Shown here: piece by piece, positions 9,963 to 19,308 of the stretch | Layout of the letters: every line of letters starts with the position of its first letter | How positions within the stretch are numbered: position 1 is the first letter of the stretch | Origin: Rhizobium etli 8C-3 | GTDB lineage: Bacteria > Pseudomonadota > Alphaproteobacteria > Rhizobiales > Rhizobiaceae | Direction: 5' to 3' | Assembly (NCBI RefSeq): GCF_001908375.1 | Contig: NZ_CP017244.1 | Location: forward strand, 1,240,001 to 1,304,000 | Length of the DNA: 64,000 nt | Position numbers and translations under genes: made by a program | The notes under the pieces: model-generated | Seen by the model: the letters and a program-made list of their open reading frames with translations, nothing else | Databases searched by the model: none | What the model was told of the DNA's origin: nothing

Positions 9963-10796
9963 TTGGACGGCAAGACATCATCAGTAGTTTTCTCCGAAGA
10001 CGAGGCATCTATTGAAGAACCCGCCGGCAAGGGCGCACGTCGCTCGCGGGTGAGCGGTATCGACCGAGCGCTGCAGGTGATTGATCATCTTTACGAAACA
10101 GGCTCTCCGACGGGGGTCTATGCAATCGCCAAGGCTGTGAAGGCGCCGCTCTCGACCGTCTATGTCATCGTCGATGATCTGGTCGAAAAGAACATGCTGA
10201 CGCGCAATGGCGACGGCACGATCTGGCTCGGTTCGCGGCTCTACCATTACGGCCTTGCCTATGCCCGATCGCTCGATTTCATGAGCGTCGCGACGCGCGA
10301 GATGCACGATCTTTGCCGGCAGGCGGGCGAAACCGTTCAGGTTTGCGGTCGCGACGGCGACTATATGCTCGTGCTTGCCATGGCCGATGGCCCCAGTCAT
10401 TTCCAGGTCGCTTCGCGTGTCGGCACACGCGTTCCTCTGAACTGGACGGCATCCGGCCGCCTGCTTGTCGGCCACCTGCCGGAAGAAGAGCGCATCGAAC
10501 TTTTCAAGCGCTGCGCCAAATCCTCGCCCACCGGCCGCGCCGAGGTTGACCCAGGCGTGCTTTCCGCTTCCGCCGGCGCGGCGTTTCAGTCGCGCCTGTC
10601 GATCCAGGCTGGCGAGTCCGACTATGCGGTCGCCTGCATCGCTTCGCCGATCTGCGACAGAGAAGGCCAATGCGTCGCGACCATTTCCATTGTCCTTCCA
10701 GAACAGAAGGCTTTTTCTGACGAGAACCACTATACCGCGCAGGTGCGGACATCGGCCGAACGCATCGAAAAGATCATGGGCTGGCGCAACCACTAG
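9963..10796 (+). CDS. IclR family transcriptional regulator
   Basis: The protein of about 277 residues has an N-terminal winged helix-turn-helix (SGIDRALQVIDHLYE, then KAPLSTVYVIVDDLVEKNMLTR) and a GAF-like IclR effector domain with TASGRLLVGHLPEEE and ACIASPICDREGQ. The start is chosen as TTG at 9963 because AGGAG lies seven bases upstream; a GTG at 9957 is too close to that site. An N-terminal extension of about 25 acidic and polar residues precedes the HTH. The gene sits on the opposite strand inside the peptide-transporter/amidohydrolase unit and is its likely local regulator. Confidence 0.88.
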   Translation: MDGKTSSVVFSEDEASIEEPAGKGARRSRVSGIDRALQVIDHLYETGSPTGVYAIAKAVKAPLSTVYVIVDDLVEKNMLTRNGDGTIWLGSRLYHYGLAYARSLDFMSVATREMHDLCRQAGETVQVCGRDGDYMLVLAMADGPSHFQVASRVGTRVPLNWTASGRLLVGHLPEEERIELFKRCAKSSPTGRAEVDPGVLSASAGAAFQSRLSIQAGESDYAVACIASPICDREGQCVATISIVLPEQKAFSDENHYTAQVRTSAERIEKIMGWRNH

Positions 10797-10808
10797 GCTT
10801 TCCCCTCT

Positions 10809-11306
10809 TCAATCACGCAAGGCGATGATCGCCTCGATTTCGACGGTGATGTTACCCGGAAGCGAGCCGAAGCCAACCGCGGAACGAGCATGACTGCCAG
10901 TATCTCGTCCAAAAACGTCGACGAAGAGATCCGAGCATCCATTGATGACGCTTGGATGGTCCGCAAACTGCGGCACGGCGTTGACCATGCCGAGCAGCTT
11001 CACGACGCGCTTTACCCGGGAGAGATCGCCAAGCGCATCGTGCATGACGGCAAGAAGATTGATGCCGGTGAGCCGCGCATGTCTATAGGCTTCCTCGACA
11101 CCGATTTCAGCGCCGACCTTGCCAGAATACAAAAAACCATCGGCCTCGCGCGGCCCCTGACCGGAAAGATAGAGAATGTTTCCCTCCAGCACATGCGTCA
11201 CGAAATGGGCGATCGGCGGCGGGGCGGGCGGAAGCTCTATGCCGAGCGCGACAAGCCTTTCATAGGGCGAGCTTGCCTGCTTGGCGTTGGCTGGAGACAT
11301 GTTCAC
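10809..11306 (-). CDS. Rid (YjgF/YER057c/UK114) family protein lacking the catalytic Arg
   Basis: The protein of about 165 residues matches the longer Rid subgroup: PPAPPPIAHFVTHV, LYLSGQGP, KRVVKLLGMVNAVPQF and HARSAVGFGSLPGNITVEIEAI. In RidA an Arg in the segment before LPKD binds the imine or enamine substrate. Here that position reads GSLPG, so the canonical deaminase arginine is missing. The GTG start at 11306 is preferred because AGGAG lies five bases upstream; ATG at 11300 is the alternative. It lies 33 bases after the amidohydrolase gene and is the last gene of that leftward run. Confidence 0.85.
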   Translation of the reverse strand: MNMSPANAKQASSPYERLVALGIELPPAPPPIAHFVTHVLEGNILYLSGQGPREADGFLYSGKVGAEIGVEEAYRHARLTGINLLAVMHDALGDLSRVKRVVKLLGMVNAVPQFADHPSVINGCSDLFVDVFGRDTGSHARSAVGFGSLPGNITVEIEAIIALRD

Positions 11307-11339
11307 GCAAACTCCTGTCATGCGGATTTCTTCTGGCTT

Positions 11340-12548
11340 TTAGCGGTAGGAATAACCGTGGCTGTGGCGCACGAGCCTGCGGGCCCGCGGAATGTAACGG
11401 CTTGCGGCAATCGCCTCGCTGCCGATCACCGCATAGCGAGGCTCGAACAGCTTCTCAAGAACGGCAACGTCGCCGTTGGAATCGGTCGCTTCGACATCAG
11501 AATCGACAAGATCGAAGACGGTAAAATCGGCGCGTTGTCCGACGGCGAGCCGGTTTTCCATCGAGAGCTTGATGACGGAGGCAGGCGCATGCGTGACCGC
11601 TGCCACCACCTTATCGAAAGGCATGCCGACGCAAAGCAGCTTCGACATGGTCGTCGCCAGATCCCAAACCGGAAAATTCATCGAATGGCCATGCAGATCC
11701 GTCGAGATCGAGAACGGCATGAGGCCGCGCTTGATTGCGGCTTCCGCCACCTTGAAGGAAAAGGAGGCGCCGCCATGACCGATGTCGAGGCGAATGCCCT
11801 CACCCGCGCAACGCTGCGCGAGATCGAAAAGATCCTCGTCTTCCAAGATGCTCGAACCGGCCTTGCCGTTAAAGCAGTGGGTGACGACGTCGCCGGGGCC
11901 TAGGACTTCCAGCACTTCATCATAAAGCGCCGGCGGTTCGCCAACATGCACCATCATCGGAACCTTGAGGATCTTGGAGATCTTCTTGCCGAGCTTTACC
12001 GGCGTTACACCCCACGAGCCGGTGATGACGTGGCTGGCGCGCACTTTGATGCCGACGATGTGCTCGCTGTTTTCAGAGTAACATTCAAGGATGCGGTCAA
12101 GATCAATGTCGCGGATGTCCCGCAATTCGGAGACGCGGTTGCAGGCGACGAGACCGATCGAACCGAGGTTCAGGAAGGCTTTGATGCGCTCGCGCGATGG
12201 CTCGATGATATATTGGCGGAAACCGTGGAAATTGGCTTCACCGGCAGAACCTGCATCGACCAGCGTGGTCACGCCGCGCTCGGCGCCGCATTCGGACGGA
12301 CGGACCGAGATGTCGGTGCCGCCATGCCAGATATGCACGTGGAGGTCGATCCAGCCCGGCGAAATCCAGGCGCCCTTGCCGTCGACGCAGATCATCTCGC
12401 AAGAGACTGAAAGCTGTGGACCGACCTGTGCGATCCGGCCGTTGCCGTCGATCAGGATATCGACTGCACTGCCTGGGGTTTCAGCACCAAAGCCTATAGG
12501 CCTCACATTGGTGAGCAGGAGCGGCTTGCGCTCTTGTTGCCCGATCAT
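11340..12548 (-). CDS. cog3964 amidohydrolase (dihydroorotase-like metal-dependent hydrolase)
   Basis: The 402-residue protein is an amidohydrolase-superfamily enzyme with a binuclear centre: DLHVHIWHGG (His70, His72), the carboxylated-lysine candidate Lys168 in GIKVRAS, His201 in VHVGEP, His224 in THCFNG and Asp284 in STDLHG. It resembles cog3964 proteins, often misnamed dihydroorotase; an Agrobacterium member is known to hydrolyse acetyl-(R)-mandelate in vitro. AAGGA lies seven bases before the ATG, which directly follows the permease stop codon. Linkage to a Dpp-type transporter, SelA-like enzyme and Rid protein suggests hydrolysis of an imported acylated D-amino or hydroxy acid. Confidence 0.85.
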   Translation of the reverse strand: MIGQQERKPLLLTNVRPIGFGAETPGSAVDILIDGNGRIAQVGPQLSVSCEMICVDGKGAWISPGWIDLHVHIWHGGTDISVRPSECGAERGVTTLVDAGSAGEANFHGFRQYIIEPSRERIKAFLNLGSIGLVACNRVSELRDIRDIDLDRILECYSENSEHIVGIKVRASHVITGSWGVTPVKLGKKISKILKVPMMVHVGEPPALYDEVLEVLGPGDVVTHCFNGKAGSSILEDEDLFDLAQRCAGEGIRLDIGHGGASFSFKVAEAAIKRGLMPFSISTDLHGHSMNFPVWDLATTMSKLLCVGMPFDKVVAAVTHAPASVIKLSMENRLAVGQRADFTVFDLVDSDVEATDSNGDVAVLEKLFEPRYAVIGSEAIAASRYIPRARRLVRHSHGYSYR

Positions 12549-13418
12549 TCAAAGGTCCTTTCGAAGTTTGGGATCGAGCATGTCGCGCAGTCCGTCGCCG
12601 ACCATCTGCAAGGAGAGCACGGAAAGAACGATGGCGACGCCCGGAAAAAACGTCATCCAGTCGGCCTGGCCGATATACTGGCGTCCGGCGGCGATCATTG
12701 TTCCCCAGGTCGGAATTTCGGGGCTGACGCCCAGGCCGAGGAAGGAAAGGCCCGCTTCAGCCAGCATGGCGCTGGCAAAGAGGAAGGTGCCTTGCACTAG
12801 AATCGGCGAAAGCAGATTACGCAGGACGTGCCGTGTCATGATGTGAAAGGTGGAAATCCCGAGCGCTTGTGCTGCCTCAACATAGGGCAGTTCGCGGATG
12901 ACCAGCGTCGATGCACGAACAATACGCGCAAGGCGTGGCGAATAAACGATCGACAACGCGATGACGACCGTGGTCAGCGACGGTCCAAGGGCTGCGACCA
13001 GCGCGATCGCCAGCAGAATGTCCGGAAAGGCCATCATTGCGTCGATCAGCCGGGCAATTGGCGTGTCGAATTGCTTGAAGAAGCCGGCAAGCAGGCCGAG
13101 GCTCACCCCGATCAACGCCGATAAAACGACGACGGCTGCGCCGACGAGCAGCGACAGGCGCCCAGCAAAGATCGTTCGCGAGAAGACGTCGCGCCCGAAT
13201 TCGTCCGTTCCAAAGAAGAACATTCCGCTCGGAGGCTTCAGCCGGTTGACGATCGAAAGCTTGGAGGGCGAATAGGGAGCGACCCATGGAGCAAGGATCG
13301 CCAAGAGCACGAAGATCGTGAGGATGAGCACACCAAAGGCAACGGTCTTGCGCTTCAGGAAACGCCGGACGAACTTGCTGCCCTCGCTCAAGGCAGGTGC
13401 TGTTAAAATATCCGTCAT
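12549..13418 (-). CDS. DppC-type peptide ABC transporter permease
   Basis: The 289-residue inner-membrane protein has the DppC/OppC layout: an N-terminal transmembrane segment (FGVLILTIFVLLAILAPWVAPY), a periplasmic loop with FFGTDEFGRDVFSR and a C-terminal permease domain with the EAAxxxG-like ATPase-docking loop (VEAAQALGISTFHIMTRHVL). Its ATG shares one base with the dppB-like stop (TGATG), and its stop abuts the amidohydrolase start. It forms the heterodimeric channel with the product at 13418. Confidence 0.93.
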   Translation of the reverse strand: MTDILTAPALSEGSKFVRRFLKRKTVAFGVLILTIFVLLAILAPWVAPYSPSKLSIVNRLKPPSGMFFFGTDEFGRDVFSRTIFAGRLSLLVGAAVVVLSALIGVSLGLLAGFFKQFDTPIARLIDAMMAFPDILLAIALVAALGPSLTTVVIALSIVYSPRLARIVRASTLVIRELPYVEAAQALGISTFHIMTRHVLRNLLSPILVQGTFLFASAMLAEAGLSFLGLGVSPEIPTWGTMIAAGRQYIGQADWMTFFPGVAIVLSVLSLQMVGDGLRDMLDPKLRKDL

Positions 13419-14359
13419 CAGTAGCGCACCCTCGGATCGACCAGAAGATAGAGCATGTCGATTGCAAAATTGATCAGCACGTAGAGGGCCGCGATAATGA
13501 GCAGCGCGCCCTGGATCACCGGGTAATCGCGACGGAGGACCGCCGAGACGACCAGATTGCCGACACCTGGAAGGCCGAAGACCGTTTCGGTCACGACCGC
13601 CCCCGAAATCAGCACCGCCGCAGTCAACCCGATAACGGTCAGGATCGGGATCAGGGCGTTCTTGAGCGCGTGCTTGAGGATCACCCGCCGTTCGATCAGG
13701 CCCTTGGCGCGTGCCGTGCGGATATAGTCGTCGCCGAGCACATCAAGCATCGAGGCACGGGTGAAACGCAGGATCAGCGCCGAGGAAACTATGCCGAGGG
13801 CAAAGGCTGGTAACGTCAGGTGATACATGCGCCCAAAGAAGTTCGCGCCCGGTCCGCCATAGCCCGAAACCGGAAAGAAGTTGAAGCGCACGGCGAAGAA
13901 CTGCATCAGAATCAGCCCAAGCCAAAAGCTCGGAATGCTAGCCGCAAACATTGCTAGCGTCGTAGCCGCCTGATCAATGAAGGACCCGCGGCGATAGGCA
14001 GCGTAAATGCCGATTGGCAGAGCGATGACGCAGGCGATCGCCAGCGAGAACACCGTCAGGAAAAACGTCGGCTCGGCGCGGTCTAGAAGGGCTGCGGTGA
14101 CCGGCATGTTCAAGAAGATCGATTGCCCGAGATCGCCTCTCAGGAGCTGACTGATGTAATAGACATATTGCACCAGGAGCGACTGATCGAGCCCGAGACG
14201 TCCGCGAAGCTCGGCAATATCCTGAGGCGTTGCATCTGGTCCCAGCATGACGGCTGCCGGATCACCTGGCGTCACGCGCACGATGACAAAGACGATCGTG
14301 ACGACGAGGAACATCACAACGATCATCCCGAAGAGGCGCTGGAGAATGTAACGGATCAT
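13418..14359 (-). CDS. DppB-type peptide ABC transporter permease
   Basis: The 313-residue protein begins MIRYILQRLFGMIVVMFLV, typical of DppB, followed by VTPGDPAAVMLG, several membrane segments and the ATPase-docking loop YIRTARAKGLIERRVILKHALKNALIP. It ends with DPRVRY, the common DppB tail. It is translationally coupled to the DppC-type gene downstream and lies 82 bases after the binding-protein gene. Confidence 0.93.
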   Translation of the reverse strand: MIRYILQRLFGMIVVMFLVVTIVFVIVRVTPGDPAAVMLGPDATPQDIAELRGRLGLDQSLLVQYVYYISQLLRGDLGQSIFLNMPVTAALLDRAEPTFFLTVFSLAIACVIALPIGIYAAYRRGSFIDQAATTLAMFAASIPSFWLGLILMQFFAVRFNFFPVSGYGGPGANFFGRMYHLTLPAFALGIVSSALILRFTRASMLDVLGDDYIRTARAKGLIERRVILKHALKNALIPILTVIGLTAAVLISGAVVTETVFGLPGVGNLVVSAVLRRDYPVIQGALLIIAALYVLINFAIDMLYLLVDPRVRY

Positions 14360-14441
14360 TGATTTGCGGCCCTTATGCCCGGCCGGGCACCGTCGAAAAG
14401 GGATACCGGCCGGCAGGAACCGGCATCCCGATGATCAGTCG

Positions 14442-15968
14442 TCACTTCTTGATCGAAGCGTTCCAGAAGTACGGCCACGGAGCCGGATCGACGCCTTCGA
14501 GCTTATTTGATTCCGCCGAGACGGCGTTGAAGTCGCCGATCTTCATGAAAGGCGCCTCGTCATAGATCGCTTTTTGGACATTGGCCCATAGTTCGATCCG
14601 CTTGGCAGAATCGACTTCAGAGGTGAAGGCATCGACGGCGGCCTTTCGGGCGGGCGTATCCCACCATCCCGGTGAGCTGGTCGACAGCGAACCAATGAGC
14701 GCCGGCTCCGGCAGGAATGGGCTGTGGCTAATATAGATGTCCCAGAGCTTCGGATCGGCGCGGCGCTGCGTCAGCGTCGCCCAGTCGACGACCTGCATGT
14801 CGACGGCAAAGCCCGCGAGCTTGAGATACTCCGCTGCAACCTGCGCCATCTTGTAGTGGAATTCGTACTGGCGGCTGGTGAGGATACGCAGAGGCTCGCC
14901 GTTGTAGCCCGTCTTCTTCAGGGCTTCGCCAGCCTCTTCGGGCTTTGCAATATTGTAGTTTCCTTCAACGCCGGCATCCGTGTGCCAGGAATAGGCTTCC
15001 GGATAGATATCGCCGTCCAGCGTATAGAAATCCGTATTGCCGAAGGCAGCGGCCAGCATGTCCTCCATGCTGAGGGCTTGGCGGATCGCCTTGCGGACCT
15101 CGATGTTCTTCGCAATGCCCTCCTTGGTATTGAAGACGAAAACCGGGTAGCCGAATGGCTTGAGGATGATCGGCTGCGAGGCCGTCGATGCCTTAAGCTT
15201 GTCGAAGGATTCGACCGGGATGGAATCGACATAGTCAAACTGGCCGGATACTGCAGCCTCGACGCGGGTGTTCGGATCCGGCACCGGAACGAAACGGATT
15301 TCATCGAGATACTGGTGGCGCGCGCCGCCATAGCCATCGCTGTCGCCACCGCGTGATTTGTAGCCGCTAAAGCGAACGAGCTGAATGTACTGATCGGCCT
15401 TGCGCTCCTTCAGCATGTAGGGGCCGGTTCCGATGAAATCCTTCATCGGCTCGTCCTGCTTGTCGGAAGGAATGACGATCGCAGCGGAATTGTTGAAGGC
15501 AAGCAGAGAGGTCAGCGGCGCATAGGGCTGCCTCAGGGTGATCTTGACGGTTGCCGGATCGACTGCAGCGATTGCTTCGATGAAGCCTGCAGCCTGCTTG
15601 CCGCGCGAGGCGATCTTCGTCCAGCGTGTGAGCGATGCAACGACATCTTCCGACGTCATGTCGCTGTTGTCGTGGAACTTGATGCCGCTGCGCAGCTTGA
15701 TCGTGTAGCTTTTGCCGTCCGCGCTGATATCGGGCAGGCTTTCGGCCAGAAGCGGTGTGACGTTCCACCTCTTGTCGAACGTATAGAGCGTCTCGAATAT
15801 GTGCTGCGTGACGATTCCGACGAGGTCGGCAGTCGAGGACATCGGATCGAGCGTCGGGGGCTCGCCGATCGTCGCGACATTGATGATGCCGCCTTTTTCC
15901 TGCGCCATCAGTGTGGTCGGCAAGGCGAAAAGTGCCGTGCCGAGGAGAAATGCGATTAGACTCTTCAT
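14442..15968 (-). CDS. Peptide-type ABC transporter substrate-binding protein (family 5)
   Basis: The 508-residue protein starts with an export signal (MKSLIAFLLGTALFALPTTLMAQ), with cleavage expected after the MA-Q region near residue 22. The mature part shows SBP family 5 features: GEPPTLDPMSSTADLVG, LLAESLPDISADGKSYTIKLR, GIKFHDNSDMTSEDVVASLTRW and FIGTGPYMLKE. GGGAG six bases before 15968 selects this start over a longer frame. It is the first gene of the leftward transporter run. Family 5 proteins bind peptides, glycosides or modified amino acids; the neighbours argue for an acylated amino acid derivative. Confidence 0.92.
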   Translation of the reverse strand: MKSLIAFLLGTALFALPTTLMAQEKGGIINVATIGEPPTLDPMSSTADLVGIVTQHIFETLYTFDKRWNVTPLLAESLPDISADGKSYTIKLRSGIKFHDNSDMTSEDVVASLTRWTKIASRGKQAAGFIEAIAAVDPATVKITLRQPYAPLTSLLAFNNSAAIVIPSDKQDEPMKDFIGTGPYMLKERKADQYIQLVRFSGYKSRGGDSDGYGGARHQYLDEIRFVPVPDPNTRVEAAVSGQFDYVDSIPVESFDKLKASTASQPIILKPFGYPVFVFNTKEGIAKNIEVRKAIRQALSMEDMLAAAFGNTDFYTLDGDIYPEAYSWHTDAGVEGNYNIAKPEEAGEALKKTGYNGEPLRILTSRQYEFHYKMAQVAAEYLKLAGFAVDMQVVDWATLTQRRADPKLWDIYISHSPFLPEPALIGSLSTSSPGWWDTPARKAAVDAFTSEVDSAKRIELWANVQKAIYDEAPFMKIGDFNAVSAESNKLEGVDPAPWPYFWNASIKK

Positions 15969-16687
15969 TTCTTGCTCCCGATTATATTGTTCCATATTTA
16001 TGTTATATAGGTCTTTATAATAGAATATCGGCCATGATGGTCCTGTCAACCGGGAATGTGGGCCTGGGCTGAGAAACGAGAATGCGCGCTAGGGCTGCTG
16101 CGCGAGACGATCATCAGCGCACCCGTCGGACCAAACGGCCCAGGTTTGCTTGCCATCGCTGAAGCCGGTTCCTTCGCTCATCATTGAATGCCGAATTTCA
16201 TCGGAGGGCGTCTCGCGCGACGAACGCAAACGATTGGTGGCCCAGACGCGGACACCAATTCTTCGCAGATGGAGGGCCTCTGCGGTTCGATACCCGCTGT
16301 CCCTGTGAGATGATTGCGGCCAGTCCGACCCAGTGGGACCTACACAGGGCCCTTCACTCCCGCTTCGCGCCCAACTCCGGACATAACGACGGCTTTGCCT
16401 AACGTACGAGGAGCCCCACCCAGAGTAGAAGTCGTGGGTCTCGTCGGCGTCCGGCGGCGGTCACTGGAGATTATCGGTCGCCGACCCCCAGTCAGGGTCG
16501 ATGGCCCAGAGGCAGGCGGCGCAGTCGCAGCGGCAAGTTACGAGGCCGGGAAATTCGGCCACTCCGCCATGCCGTCCGAACGATCCTGGGCAGCCCTTCG
16601 ATACGTGTAACAAACATGATGCTCTCTTGTATGAGAGGTCTGGCGGTGCTCTGCTTCGGCCGCTGTCCTTATCGTTGGGAGAAGACC
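15969..16687. other. Long intergenic region between the divergent transporter and adhP-like gene
   Basis: About 720 bases separate two divergent genes. The first 80 bases (15969-16050) are AT-rich and probably contain the binding-protein promoter. The remainder has only short frames without ribosome sites or recognisable domains. A leftward stretch around 16095-16260 reads for about 55 codons to a stop and a rightward one from about 16090 for about 32 codons; either could be the tail of a decayed gene, but neither is identifiable. Confidence 0.4.
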
Positions 16688-17713
16688 ATGCCGAACATGA
16701 TGAAAGCAGCGGTTGTCCTCGATTTCAAAAAGCCACTGGTTATTGAGCAAATGCCGATACCAGACCCTGCGGATGATCAGATACTGGTGCGTTTCGCTGC
16801 GACAGGCGTCTGCCATACCGATCTTCACGCCGCCCGTGGGGATTGGCCCGTCAAACCAAGTCCACCGTTCATCCCAGGCCACGAAGGCGTTGGATATGTC
16901 GCCAAGGCCGGTCGTTCGGTGAAGCGGTTGAAGGAGGGCGACCGGGTCGGCGTTCCGTGGCTCCATACTGCTTGCGGATACTGCTCTCATTGCCGGACGG
17001 GTTGGGAAACATTGTGCGGAAGCCAGCAGAACACGGGCTATTCTGTCAATGGCTCCTTCGCCGAGTACGGCCTCGCCGACCCCGACTTTGTCGGCATTCT
17101 CCCTGACAACCTCGATTTCGGCCCGGCAGCCCCTGTCCTGTGTGCTGGCGTTACGGTGTACAAGGGCCTCAAGGAAACCGAGGTGAACCCTGGTGAGTGG
17201 GTAATGATCTCAGGCATCGGTGGCCTTGGACACATGGCCGTCCAATATGCGAAAGCGATGGGAATGCACGTCGTTGCCGTCGACGTTTCCGAAAGCAAGC
17301 TCACCCTTGCGAGCCAACTTGGTGCGGATATGACGGTCGATGCACGCAAGCCTGATGCAGTTGCGAAGGTCCAAAAGGAAGTCGGAGGCGTGCATGGCGC
17401 GTTGGTGACGGCTGTGTCTCCGAAGGCGATGGAGCAGGCTTTCCACATGCTGCGTTCCAGAGGGACGATGTCGCTCGTCGGACTGCCGCCGTCCATGATC
17501 AGCCTTCCCGTCTTCGACACGGTTCTCAAGCGCATCACGGTGAGAGGCTCGATCGTCGGCACACGCCAGGACCTTGAAGAATCCATCGGCTTTGCCGCTG
17601 ACGGGAAGGTGGCGTCCCACTTCAGTTGGGACAAGCTTGAGAACATCAACGACATTTTCGCGCGCATGGAGGACGGCAAGATCGACGGCCGCGTCGTCAT
17701 CGACCTCCAGTAG
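16688..17713 (+). CDS. adhP: Zinc-dependent alcohol dehydrogenase (AdhP-like)
   Basis: The 341-residue medium-chain dehydrogenase carries catalytic zinc ligands Cys42 (GVCHTDLH) and His65 (GHEGVG), with a Cys in PVLCAGVTVYKGL, structural zinc cysteines 96, 99, 102 and 110 (CGYCSHC...C), and the NAD-binding GIGGLGHMAVQYA motif. Length and motifs match propanol-preferring AdhP, which oxidises short-chain alcohols to aldehydes. GGGAG seven bases before 16688 selects this start. The aminotransferase-fold gene follows 28 bases downstream, so the two probably share a transcript. Confidence 0.9.
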   Translation: MPNMMKAAVVLDFKKPLVIEQMPIPDPADDQILVRFAATGVCHTDLHAARGDWPVKPSPPFIPGHEGVGYVAKAGRSVKRLKEGDRVGVPWLHTACGYCSHCRTGWETLCGSQQNTGYSVNGSFAEYGLADPDFVGILPDNLDFGPAAPVLCAGVTVYKGLKETEVNPGEWVMISGIGGLGHMAVQYAKAMGMHVVAVDVSESKLTLASQLGADMTVDARKPDAVAKVQKEVGGVHGALVTAVSPKAMEQAFHMLRSRGTMSLVGLPPSMISLPVFDTVLKRITVRGSIVGTRQDLEESIGFAADGKVASHFSWDKLENINDIFARMEDGKIDGRVVIDLQ

Positions 17714-17741
17714 CTCGTCACGGAACACAAGGAGAAGTGCA

Positions 17742-19004
17742 ATGCAAGGCTATATGACCAGACGCACGCTGATGCGGTTCGCAGGCGCAGCCGCCACAGT
17801 CGCGACGACATCAAACCTGCTCACGTCCGCGGCACGTGCAGACACGATTAGCGGGGACATGTACTGGGAACTCGTCCGCCACCAGTTCATCTTCCCGGAC
17901 ACCGCAATTCCGATGAATAGCGCGAACCTTTGCCCGTCCTTCGAGTCTGTGGCATCGAAGGTGGCAGAGTTGACCCGCGTCGTGGACTACGACGTTTCAT
18001 TGAATAACCGGGCGCAGTTCAACGACCGGCTCTCCAGTTCAAGAATGAAGGTCGCGGCCCAGATCGGAGCCGATCCGGATGAAATCGCCCTGGTTCGAAA
18101 CACCTCCGAGGCTAACAGCGTCATCACCAACGGTCTCGACTTCAAGTCGGGAGACGAGGTAGTCATTTGGGATCAGAACCACGTCACAAACAACGAGGCG
18201 TGGGATATCCGGGCCAGGCGGTTTGGCCTGAAGGTCGTGCGCGTGGCATTGCCGCGACGACCCGAGAGCGACGAACAAATCGTCGAGCTGTTCTCCAAGG
18301 CCTGCACCGACCGAACGAAGGCCGTCAGCTTCACCGAATGCTCCAACGTGAGCGGACTGAAGCTCCCGGCCAAGAAAATTGCGGCGATGGCTCGCCAGAA
18401 GGGCATCCATTGTCATGTCGACGGGGCTCAGAGCTGGGGCGCGTCGGCGCTCAACCTTCACGACATGGGATGCGATAGCTTCTCAGCCAGCGCGCACAAG
18501 TGGTTCATGGGTCCGAAGGAGGTCGGCATCCTTTACGTGCGCAAAGGACGCGCCGGCGGAATATGGCCAAACACGATCGGCTACACTGGAGAGATTAAGG
18601 TCGAACTCGACCTCGACAACGCAAAGAAGTTTGAAACGCTCGGGCAACGCGACGATGCGGCCATCGCAGCGATCGCGGACACTGCGGATATTCACACTCA
18701 GATCGGCCCGCAGCGTGTAGAAGCCCGCATCGCGGAACTCGCGAGCCAACTAAAGCAGGGATTAAAGGATCTCGGGGCTACCCTTGTCACTCCGGAAAAT
18801 CCGGCGATGAGCGGCGGGGTTGTTGTGATAGAGGTTCCTAAGGAAAACCAAAAAACGGTGGTCGACACCCTTTATACAAAATTCGGGATAGCAGCCTCTT
18901 CCAGTGGCGGGTTACGACTTTGCCCCCACATTTACAATACACAGGCCCACATCCAACGTGCTCTGGAGGGAGTAGCCTCGATGCGTGGCCTTGTAAAAAC
19001 CTGA
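17742..19004 (+). CDS. Tat-exported class V aminotransferase-fold PLP enzyme
   Basis: The 420-residue protein starts with a twin-arginine signal (TRRTLMRF at residues 6-13, a hydrophobic core, and ARA cleavage near 31-33), so it is predicted to reach the periplasm folded. The body is a class V aminotransferase / cysteine desulfurase / isopenicillin-N epimerase-like fold: HVDGAQSWG (Asp227 stacks on the cofactor) and SASAHKWFMGP (PLP Lys253). AAGGAG lies eight bases before the ATG. No desulfurase active-site Cys loop is obvious near the C terminus, so epimerase or lyase chemistry is as likely as desulfuration. It follows the adhP-like gene. Confidence 0.85.
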   Translation: MQGYMTRRTLMRFAGAAATVATTSNLLTSAARADTISGDMYWELVRHQFIFPDTAIPMNSANLCPSFESVASKVAELTRVVDYDVSLNNRAQFNDRLSSSRMKVAAQIGADPDEIALVRNTSEANSVITNGLDFKSGDEVVIWDQNHVTNNEAWDIRARRFGLKVVRVALPRRPESDEQIVELFSKACTDRTKAVSFTECSNVSGLKLPAKKIAAMARQKGIHCHVDGAQSWGASALNLHDMGCDSFSASAHKWFMGPKEVGILYVRKGRAGGIWPNTIGYTGEIKVELDLDNAKKFETLGQRDDAAIAAIADTADIHTQIGPQRVEARIAELASQLKQGLKDLGATLVTPENPAMSGGVVVIEVPKENQKTVVDTLYTKFGIAASSSGGLRLCPHIYNTQAHIQRALEGVASMRGLVKT

Positions 19005-19308
19005 CCGATAGCGGTATCTGCTTGCCCTCGGCGGAGGTTCCGCCGGCTGATGGCGGCTTTGGGGCCGACAGCTGACGATATTTCGGCCGGATTTTTCACC
19101 AGACGGCGGCATCAGCTTATGGTGTTTCTGAAAACTTTGCCCTGCAGCCCGCGATTATCAAAGCCTTCCCAAACCGTCTTCCAGATCAAGCAGTTGCTCG
19201 ATTGAAAAGGATCAAGGCGAAGGCTGCTTGGGCCATAAGCCGAAGATAAGCCTATGCCGGAAAGCGCCAAGAGCGGGCATCGGGACGAAACCAAGGCTAT
19301 CAAAGACA
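19005..19308. other. Intergenic stretch with a GC-rich hairpin
   Basis: This 304-base gap between convergent genes holds a perfect seven-base-pair hairpin at 19029-19045 (CGGCGGA, GGT, TCCGCCG) shortly after the aminotransferase stop. It lacks a T-run, so it is a weak terminator candidate. No gene is supported in the rest. Confidence 0.4.

Noticed and set aside
11340..12548. Dihydroorotase of pyrimidine synthesis
   Set aside because: The sequence follows the cog3964 pattern and the neighbours are a peptide-type importer and a Rid protein, with no other pyr gene.
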